Shown here: positions 6,233-11,796 of the stretch, one piece after another
How the letters are laid out: the number at the start of each line of letters is the position of its first letter
Numbering within the stretch: position 1 is the first letter of the stretch
From: DASPFV01 sp035620975
Lineage (GTDB): Bacteria; Acidobacteriota; Vicinamibacteria; Vicinamibacterales; 2-12-FULL-66-21
Length of the DNA: 11,796 nucleotides
Direction: 5' to 3'
Assembly: GCA_035620975.1 (NCBI GenBank)
Contig: DASPFV010000165.1
Location: 1 to 11,796 of the forward strand
Position numbers and translations under genes: made by a program
Notes under the pieces: generated by a model
Told to the model about the DNA's origin: nothing
The model's input: only the letters and a program-made list of their open reading frames with translations
Databases searched by the model: none

Positions 6233-8464
6233 ATGCAAGTGGTGTCATGTCGCCGCGTCCTGCCGCTGACGACGATCTTCCTCCTCACCGTCGCTGCGAC
6301 GATCGGTGCGCAGGTTCAGGGAGTCACGGTGTCCGGCAGGCTCTTTCATTCAGTGTCGTTGAAGCCGCTCGGGAACGCCCTCGTCCAGGTCGAGGGCACG
6401 AAGCTCGAGACCAGGTCCCGCGACGATGGTTCGTACTCGATCCCGAACGTCCCGCAGGGGAGCCATCACCTGCTGATCGCGGCACCCGGGTTCGTGCCCG
6501 CCCGCGTGGAGCTCGTCGTGGGTCAGGCGCCGGTCACGAGGGACGTTGCCGTCGATCCCGAGCTGCACTACACGGAGGTCGTGTCGGTCAGTCCCGACGC
6601 GCGCAGCCAGTTCGACTCGTACCAGCCCACTTCGGTGCTGGCGGGACAGGATCTGGCGAAGTATCTCGAAGGCACTGTCGGGGCGACGCTGGCCGTACAG
6701 CCGGGCGTCGCAGAGCGGTCGTTCGGCCCCGGACCGTCGCGTCCGGTCATCCGTGGGCTCGACGGCGACCGAGTCCTGATCCTGGACGATGGCGTGCGGG
6801 TCGGCGACCTGTCGAGTCAATCCGCTGATCACGGCGTCGTCGTCAACCCGGCGAGCTCGTCCCGGATCGAAGTCGTGCGGGGACCGGCCACGCTCCTGTA
6901 CGGGGCGAACGCGATTGGCGGCCTCGTCAACGTGATCTCCGACACGATTCCGACGGCACGCATCGACGGCGCGAGCGGCGGGATGAGCTTCGATCTGGGC
7001 TCTGCCGCCGCCGAACTCGGGGGAGCAGCGGACGTCCGCTGGGGCAACAACCAGTTTGCGCTGCACGCCTCGGGGAGCGGGCGCCGGTCGGGCGACGTCG
7101 ACAGTCCGGAGGGGGAGATCGCCAACACGCAGTCCCGGGGCGGTTTCGGATCGATCGGCGCTGCCTGGACGGGCGGGCGCAGCTACGTCGGCGGCAGCTA
7201 CGGATACGACGACACGAGGTACGGTCTCCCTTACGTCGAGGACGGGCAGGTGGAGCTCACCCCGCGGCGGCACACGCTGGGCGCCCGCGCCGGCGCCGAC
7301 CAGCTCCACGGGTTTTTCTCCTCGTACCGAGCGCTGTTCGGGTATCGGCATTACCGGCACGAGGAGATCGTGGCCGGCGAGGTTGGCACGGAGTTCGAGA
7401 ACGACACGACAGATCTCAACATCCAGGCGAAGCATCAGCCGTGGGGTCGTTTGACGGGCACGGTGGGCGGCTCGCTCCTCCTGCGCACCTTCAGCTCGAC
7501 CGGTGAGGAGGCGCTCTCGCCGCCGGTCGAGGAGAACAACTTCGCCCTCTTCCTCTATGAAGAGCTGATCTGGCCGCATGTCACGGTGCAGTTCGGCGGC
7601 CGAATCAATACGGCGTCGTTCTCTCCCGAGGGCGGCCTGCCAGACCGCGACTTCACCGACGGCTCGGGTTCAGTGGGGCTGGTGATTCGTCCGGCGGCGG
7701 CGGACGACAGGCTGACGCTCGCCTTCAGTCTCGCCCGTGCCGCGCGCAACCCGGCGCTCGAGGAGCTCTACTTCTTCGGGCCGCACCCCGGGAACTTCGC
7801 GTTCGAGATCGGCAATTCGAACCTCGAATCCGAAAGGGCCCTGGGCTTCGACGCGTCCATCCGGTGGCGCCACCGTCGTGCTTCAGGCGAGCTGACGTAC
7901 TTCCGCAACGGCATCGACGACTACATCTTCCGCAATCCCATCAGCGAAGAGGAGTTCGATGCGCGCTTCCCGCACGGGGAGGGGGAAGGGAACGAGCACG
8001 GCCACGGCGAATTTCCCATCGTCGAGTTCATTGCCCGGGACAGCCTGCTGCAGGGGCTCGAGGCCCACGCCGACGTCGAGCTCGGTGCAGGTCTGCTGGC
8101 CGAGATCGGGTTCGACCTGGTCCGCGGGCAGCTGCGCGACTCCGGTGATCCTCTCCCACGCATTCCTCCCACTCGCTTCCGGCTCGGTCTGCGCTATCAG
8201 CGGAACGCGCTGCAGGCCGGCGGCGAGTGGGTATCGGCAGCCAGACAGGATCGCGTCTTTGGCGAGGAAACGCCGACTGACGGGTACAACCTCCTGAGGC
8301 TCCACACCGCCTATTCGTTCGGTCGCGGCCGCACGGTAAACACCATCACGGTCCGGCTGGACAATGCGACCAACGAGCTGTATCGCAACCACCTGTCGTA
8401 CGTGAAGGACTTCGTGCCGGAGATGGGCCGGAACTTCCGCGTGATCTATTCCGTGCGATTTTGA
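6233..8464 (+). CDS. TonB-dependent outer membrane receptor, ZnuD-like (probable metal uptake)
   Basis: Outer membrane barrel that imports a ligand with TonB-ExbBD energy. From ATG 6233 it has 743 residues: signal peptide 1-26, carboxypeptidase-regulatory-like beta domain about 30-110, a TonB-box-like TEVVSVS (114-120), plug about 130-240 with PVIRGLDGDRVLILDDGVR and IEVVRGPATLLYGANAIGG-type motifs, then the barrel ending in RVIYSVRF with a terminal aromatic residue. Two features resemble the zinc receptor ZnuD: the segment LYFFGPHPGNFAFEIGNSNL (512-531) and a His/Glu-rich loop HGEGEGNEHGHGEF (581-594). Family knowledge therefore favours zinc or another divalent metal, though this is inferred. 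The preceding small Cys/His protein fits that picture. The gap before the gene holds a dyad and a tandem repeat array that may regulate it. The following gene has its own promoter. Confidence 0.92.
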   Translation: MQVVSCRRVLPLTTIFLLTVAATIGAQVQGVTVSGRLFHSVSLKPLGNALVQVEGTKLETRSRDDGSYSIPNVPQGSHHLLIAAPGFVPARVELVVGQAPVTRDVAVDPELHYTEVVSVSPDARSQFDSYQPTSVLAGQDLAKYLEGTVGATLAVQPGVAERSFGPGPSRPVIRGLDGDRVLILDDGVRVGDLSSQSADHGVVVNPASSSRIEVVRGPATLLYGANAIGGLVNVISDTIPTARIDGASGGMSFDLGSAAAELGGAADVRWGNNQFALHASGSGRRSGDVDSPEGEIANTQSRGGFGSIGAAWTGGRSYVGGSYGYDDTRYGLPYVEDGQVELTPRRHTLGARAGADQLHGFFSSYRALFGYRHYRHEEIVAGEVGTEFENDTTDLNIQAKHQPWGRLTGTVGGSLLLRTFSSTGEEALSPPVEENNFALFLYEELIWPHVTVQFGGRINTASFSPEGGLPDRDFTDGSGSVGLVIRPAAADDRLTLAFSLARAARNPALEELYFFGPHPGNFAFEIGNSNLESERALGFDASIRWRHRRASGELTYFRNGIDDYIFRNPISEEEFDARFPHGEGEGNEHGHGEFPIVEFIARDSLLQGLEAHADVELGAGLLAEIGFDLVRGQLRDSGDPLPRIPPTRFRLGLRYQRNALQAGGEWVSAARQDRVFGEETPTDGYNLLRLHTAYSFGRGRTVNTITVRLDNATNELYRNHLSYVKDFVPEMGRNFRVIYSVRF

Positions 8465-8496
8465 GCACGCGCGTGTCATCGGGGGCAGCGCCGGCT

Positions 8497-8505
8497 TGCT
8501 ACAAT
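8497..8505 (+). promoter_or_regulatory. Extended -10 promoter giving a leaderless transglycosylase mRNA
   Basis: TGC plus TACAAT forms an extended -10 element (8497-8505). No good -35 is seen at the usual spacing, which extended -10 promoters can tolerate. Transcription would begin at about 8511-8512, essentially at the ATG 8511. No Shine-Dalgarno site precedes that ATG. Confidence 0.55.
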
Positions 8506-8510
8506 CGATC

Positions 8511-9551
8511 ATGCAGCGGCGGCGGGCCCTGTTCGGCGTGGTCGGTGTCCTGATCGCCGGCGCGATGACAGTGCCGGGGCGCGCCTCGGCGCAGGCACCG
8601 CCCCCGGTGGCAGCGGTGGCGGCGCCCCCGCCGTTCGACGACTGGCTCGCTGAGCTCAGGACCGAGGCGCTGACCCGCGGGATCCGCGAGGAGATCTTCG
8701 ATCGGGCCTTCCATGGCCTCCGGGAGCCGAGCGTCCGGATTCTCGAGCGCGATCGCGCCCAGGCGGAGTTCACGCTCGATCTCGACGCCTACCTGAAGCG
8801 ACGTCTGACCCGGGACGCGGTGCGGACCGCCCAGCGCATGTACACGCGCCACCGGACCCTGCTCCAGCGGGTGGCGAAGCGCTATGGTGTCGATCCAGCA
8901 ACGGTCGTGGCCGTGTGGGGCCTCGAATCGAACTTCGGCCGGTTCTCCGGCGTCCGGCCCACCGTGACGGCGCTCGCGACGCTCGCGTACGACCCCCGCC
9001 GCTCGACCTTCTTTCGAGAGGAGCTGTTCACCGCGCTCGAAATCGTGAACCGGGGCGACATCGAGCTGGAACGGCTGCGGGGATCGTGGGCGGGCGCACT
9101 CGGTCAGCCGCAGTTCATGCCATCCAGCTACCTGAAGTACGCGCAGGATTTCGACGAAGACGGACGGCGCGACATCTGGTCCTCGCTGCCGGACGTCTTC
9201 GCATCGATTGCCTACTACCTGCAGGAGCATGGCTGGTCGCGCGAGCATCGATGGGGCCGCGAGGTCCGGCTTCCGGCGTCGCGCGAGCCCATCGAGGCGC
9301 TGCCGCTGCGATCCGAGGGGTGTCGCGCCAGACGCCTGATGACCGTACCGCTGCCCCTCGACGAGTGGCGCCGCCTCGGCGTGCGCACGGCGACGGGCGG
9401 GCCCCTGCCCCGCGCAGACATCGCCGCATCGCTCGTGCCCGCCGGCAGCCGCTTCTTTCTCGTCTACGGAAACTACGAGGCGCTGCTCGACTACAACTGC
9501 TCGCACAGCTACGCCCTCAGCATCGCCCTGCTGGCGGAGCGGGTGCGCTGA
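8511..9551 (+). CDS. Lytic murein transglycosylase, MltB-type (SLT_2 family)
   Basis: Cleaves the MurNAc-GlcNAc bond of peptidoglycan with formation of 1,6-anhydroMurNAc, acting in the periplasm. It has 346 residues from ATG 8511. The signal peptide is about 1-28, with no lipobox cysteine, so it is probably soluble rather than a lipoprotein. The family pattern is complete: FDDWLAELR near 42, the catalytic glutamate E139 in GLESNFG, RGSWAGALGQPQFMPSSY (190-207), DFDEDGRRDIW (213-223) and the C-terminal NYEALLDYN..YALSIALLA segment. No separate peptidoglycan-binding domain follows, so it is the short form. An in-frame TTG at 8496 is rejected as the start because it lies within the promoter's extended -10 region. 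The gene is probably transcribed alone, 46 bases after the TonB receptor. The next gene converges on it. Confidence 0.93.
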   Translation: MQRRRALFGVVGVLIAGAMTVPGRASAQAPPPVAAVAAPPPFDDWLAELRTEALTRGIREEIFDRAFHGLREPSVRILERDRAQAEFTLDLDAYLKRRLTRDAVRTAQRMYTRHRTLLQRVAKRYGVDPATVVAVWGLESNFGRFSGVRPTVTALATLAYDPRRSTFFREELFTALEIVNRGDIELERLRGSWAGALGQPQFMPSSYLKYAQDFDEDGRRDIWSSLPDVFASIAYYLQEHGWSREHRWGREVRLPASREPIEALPLRSEGCRARRLMTVPLPLDEWRRLGVRTATGGPLPRADIAASLVPAGSRFFLVYGNYEALLDYNCSHSYALSIALLAERVR

Positions 9552-9709
9552 GGCGCTGACCGACTCGATTCCGGGCGTGGAAACTGCGCCTTCCGCCTCG
9601 CGGTCTGCACCCGTGCTGGAGATCCAAACCGGCGCGGCGGTCACGCGGCACGCGCGTTCTGCTTCCGCCGTGTCACGCCCTGCTCACGGTTGACAGTTCA
9701 CCAGAATGG
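9552..9709. other. Convergent intergenic region, nothing convincing found
   Basis: This 158-bp gap separates the stops of the transglycosylase and the kinase. A terminator is expected for both directions, but I see only weak GC inverted repeats and no T-tract. No reading frame here has family features. Confidence 0.4.
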
Positions 9710-11191
9710 TCAGCCCTGCCGGATGCCTGCCGCTCCAGCCGTCGCCGGCTCGATCACCAGGATCGACGCGGCCGTCACGACGGCAATCGCGATGAGCGCA
9801 GCGGCCGTGGCCTCGTGCGAGGCAGCGATGAACAGCGCGGACACGACGAGCAGGGCGGCGAGGCCCAGTTCGAGCCGCGCAATCCAGGGGAACAGCCGGG
9901 CGTGATGAGACGTCAACCGTCCGGCCTGCACGCGCGAGGTGAACACCAGGTTCAATCTCAGCGTCACGGCAGTCGTGGCCAGCGCGAGGATGGTGAAGAA
10001 CATCGCGGGTCCCAGCGGTCCGACCCAGCGGCGGATCATCCAGGCGAGGATCGGCATCACGGCGAGGAGCACGGCGACGCCCCACTGATGGAACTGCCAC
10101 CACCAGAGGCCATCAGCGGACATCCAGTCGCCGCGGCTGTTCTCGCGGAGGCAGCGCAGATCCTGCAGCAGCGCCTCGCCCGACGGGTAACGCAGGCCCG
10201 GCTCCCGGTGAAGGCACCGCCGGATGATGGGATCCAGCCCTGCCAGGGACAGGACGCCGCGCAGTGTCACGAGCCGGCCTTCGCTCAGCTCCACCAGCCG
10301 CGCGATCTGGGAGGATCGGTTCGAGCCGAACGGGTGCAGACCGGTGGCCAGCTCCCAGGCCAGCAGCCCGAAGACGAAGACGTCGGATCGGGGATCGGCC
10401 TCGCCGCCCGCCACCTGCTCCGGGGCGAGATAGCCGGGCGTCCCGGCAATCATGCCTTGCTCGGTCGCCTTGGTCATCGTCGGGGCGTCCCCGGCGGGCG
10501 TGAAGCGCGCCAGGCCGAAGTCGAGGACCTTCACGCGGCCGTCGTCCCGTCGCAGGAGGTTCTCCGGCTTCAGATCGCGATGCACGATGCCGTGCGCGTG
10601 GGCCACGGCGAGTGCCGAGGCGACGTCGATCAGCGTCTCGAGCAGCCGGTTGGAGGGGATCGGACCGTCCTGCAGCTCCTCCCGGAGCGTGCGCCCGCGG
10701 ACAAGCTCCGAGACGATGAACAGCACGCCGTCGATCTCTTCGAGCGCATGGACGGTCGCGATCGTCTCGTGGGAGAGCTGGGCCGCCGCCTGAGCCTCGC
10801 GCTGCAGCCGTTCGCGACGACGCGGGTCCCGCGTGTACTCGATCGGGAGCGCCTTCAGCGCGACCATGCGCCGGAGGCGCAGGTCCTCGGCCGCGTAGAC
10901 GACTCCCATGCCGCCGCGACCGATTTCCTCGACGATGCGGTAGCTGCCGATCTGCCGGCCGACGAGGCCTGCGCCCTCGCCGTCGGCGAGTAGGCCGGAG
11001 GCGACCTCCCAGGCCGGCGCTTCGAGGAAACCGCCGGACCGATGATGGGATGCGAGCAGCGATCGGACCTCGCGCGCCAGCTCGTCGTCACCGGCTGCCC
11101 GCTCGTCGATGAACGCGTCGCGGCCGGCAGGATCGCGCGCCAGGGCCTCGTGAAAGAGATCGTTGATCTGCCGCCAGCGGGTCTGGCTCAC
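9710..11191 (-). CDS. Membrane Ser/Thr protein kinase (PknB-like) with four C-terminal helices
   Basis: Eukaryotic-type protein kinase that phosphorylates Ser/Thr of partner proteins, with its catalytic domain in the cytoplasm. From GTG 11191 it has 493 residues. An N-terminal helical region (1-60) carries W..INDLFHEAL..DP..R..FI, typical of acidobacterial kinases. The kinase domain is about 84-350: glycine loop GRGGMGVVY (91-99), K113, E132, catalytic HRDLKPEN (204-211), DFG (224-226) and APE (256-258), all intact. The C-terminus has four membrane helices (about 370-387, 394-414, 435-457, 461-481) in place of the single helix plus periplasmic sensor or TPR repeats common in the family. Start: the GTG overlaps the sigma factor stop as GTGA, which signals translational coupling. 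The sigma factor is the obvious candidate substrate or partner, by inference from context and from other kinase-linked ECF groups. Confidence 0.92.
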   Translation of the reverse strand: MSQTRWRQINDLFHEALARDPAGRDAFIDERAAGDDELAREVRSLLASHHRSGGFLEAPAWEVASGLLADGEGAGLVGRQIGSYRIVEEIGRGGMGVVYAAEDLRLRRMVALKALPIEYTRDPRRRERLQREAQAAAQLSHETIATVHALEEIDGVLFIVSELVRGRTLREELQDGPIPSNRLLETLIDVASALAVAHAHGIVHRDLKPENLLRRDDGRVKVLDFGLARFTPAGDAPTMTKATEQGMIAGTPGYLAPEQVAGGEADPRSDVFVFGLLAWELATGLHPFGSNRSSQIARLVELSEGRLVTLRGVLSLAGLDPIIRRCLHREPGLRYPSGEALLQDLRCLRENSRGDWMSADGLWWWQFHQWGVAVLLAVMPILAWMIRRWVGPLGPAMFFTILALATTAVTLRLNLVFTSRVQAGRLTSHHARLFPWIARLELGLAALLVVSALFIAASHEATAAALIAIAVVTAASILVIEPATAGAAGIRQG

Positions 11192-11718
11192 GCTCCGGTC
11201 CGACCCTCCAGCTCGCGGGCGAGCCACGCGCGGGCGACGGCCCAGTGGCGCTTCACTGTCGCCGGCGAGATTTCCATTGCCTCGGCGGTTTCCTCGACGG
11301 TCAGTCCGCCGAAGAATCGGAGCTCCACGAGGCGCGCCTGCTCGGGGTCGAGCGCCGCGAGCCGCTGCAGCGCCTCCTCGAGCGCGAGCAGATCGAAGGA
11401 CTGTTCACCGCCGGCGACCAGGGCCTCGTCGAGGGTGACCCGCGGCTGGGCACCGCCGCGCTTCCGGGCATTCCGGGCCCGCGCGCGCTCGATCAGAATC
11501 TGGCGCATCGAATGCGCGGCAATGGCGCAGAAGTGCGCGCGGTTCTGCCAGCGATCCGGGCGATCCTTCATCAGCCTGAGGTAGGCCTCGTGCACCAGCG
11601 CGGTCGGCTGGAGCGTCTGCCCCGGGCGCTCGCGCCTGATGTAGCCGGCGGCCACGCGCCGGAGCTCCTGATAGACGGCCGGCAGCAGCGAGTCGAGCGA
11701 CTGCCGGTCGCCGCTCAT
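11188..11718 (-). CDS. ECF RNA polymerase sigma factor, TIGR02999-like
   Basis: Directs RNA polymerase to a specific promoter set. It has 176 residues. The sigma-2 region is about 10-75, with the family signature GQTLQPTALVHEAYLRL (33-49) and the conserved NRAHFCAIAAHSMRQILIE-type helix (59-77). Sigma-4 is about 112-170, with an LTVEETAEAMEISPATVKRHW helix-turn-helix region (139-159). There is no sigma-3 domain, as expected for ECF factors. No anti-sigma gene is nearby; the adjacent coupled gene is a Ser/Thr kinase, and some ECF groups are known to be controlled by such kinases through phosphorylation of a region-2 threonine. T35 and T39 lie in the corresponding area here. The ATG 11718 overlaps the stop of the upstream gene as TGATG. 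No clear Shine-Dalgarno site is present, which fits coupled translation. Confidence 0.93.
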   Translation of the reverse strand: MSGDRQSLDSLLPAVYQELRRVAAGYIRRERPGQTLQPTALVHEAYLRLMKDRPDRWQNRAHFCAIAAHSMRQILIERARARNARKRGGAQPRVTLDEALVAGGEQSFDLLALEEALQRLAALDPEQARLVELRFFGGLTVEETAEAMEISPATVKRHWAVARAWLARELEGRTGA

Positions 11719-11796
11719 CAGGCGATCCGATCGATCGTCACACGGTTCATCACGACGGGCGTGACGGGCCTGTCCTGGCGCCCCGTGGGGACGGCA
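11718..11796 (-). CDS. 3' end of an unidentified gene upstream of the sigma factor (partial)
   Basis: On the minus strand one frame runs open from the window edge to a TGA whose last base is the A of the sigma factor ATG (TGATG). It encodes about 25 residues ending in MNRVTIDRIA. About 23 of 25 third codon positions are G or C, in line with real genes here. The end is too short to assign a family. A second frame, continuous with the sigma factor, is also open but contains no start codon. Confidence 0.5.
   Translation of the reverse strand, partial: AVPTGRQDRPVTPVVMNRVTIDRIA

Noticed and set aside
6055..6828. 257-codon plus-strand frame across the repeat array and the receptor's 5' end
   Set aside because: It reads through the repeats and then out of frame through the receptor signal peptide and plug, and its product is Arg-rich without domain features.
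9690..9695. Perfect TTGACA -35 hexamer on the plus strand
   Set aside because: No -10-like sequence lies 16-19 bases downstream, and it points into the 3' end of a minus-strand gene.
9815..10993. 392-codon plus-strand frame opposite the kinase gene
   Set aside because: The minus strand encodes an intact kinase with all catalytic motifs. The plus frame is rich in Gln, Glu, His and Arg without any domain.

Overview
The window is GC-rich and gene-dense, with no rRNA, tRNA, CRISPR or insertion sequence that I can recognise. The gene content suggests an Acidobacteriota genome, possibly Vicinamibacteria-like. The reasons are an ECF sigma factor of the TIGR02999 type joined to a membrane Ser/Thr kinase with the N-terminal W..I..LF..AL...P..R..FI region common in that phylum, a TonB receptor with an N-terminal carboxypeptidase-regulatory-like domain, and several start codons that sit directly behind a -10 box. 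This placement is inference from family content only.

Layout, left to right. (1) 78-2105, + strand: secreted PhoA-type alkaline phosphatase with all classical catalytic residues and an extra N-terminal domain. (2) 2208-5569, + strand: a likely operon of a soluble PAS-PAS hybrid histidine kinase with a receiver domain, a single-pass protein with a RodZ-like C-terminal (DUF4115-like) domain, and a four-helix membrane protein (DUF4199-like). (3) 5631-8464, + strand: a good promoter, a small secreted Cys/His protein (DUF2946-like), a 199-bp gap with a strong dyad and a degenerate 17-19-bp tandem repeat array, then a TonB-dependent receptor resembling the zinc receptor ZnuD and carrying a His-rich loop. 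This looks like a metal-acquisition locus. (4) 8511-9551, + strand: MltB-type lytic transglycosylase, apparently on a leaderless mRNA from an extended -10 promoter. (5) 9710-11796, - strand: an operon converging on the rest, with the 3' end of an unknown gene, the ECF sigma factor, and a Ser/Thr kinase with four C-terminal membrane helices. The three reading frames overlap by 1 to 4 bases at each junction, and no anti-sigma gene is visible.

The most unusual items are the repeat array with its nested 13-bp dyad upstream of the metal receptor (6066-6190), the kinase-sigma pair, and the run of near-leaderless starts. No clearly new defence or mobile system is visible. Stems without a U-tract are reported only as candidate terminators.
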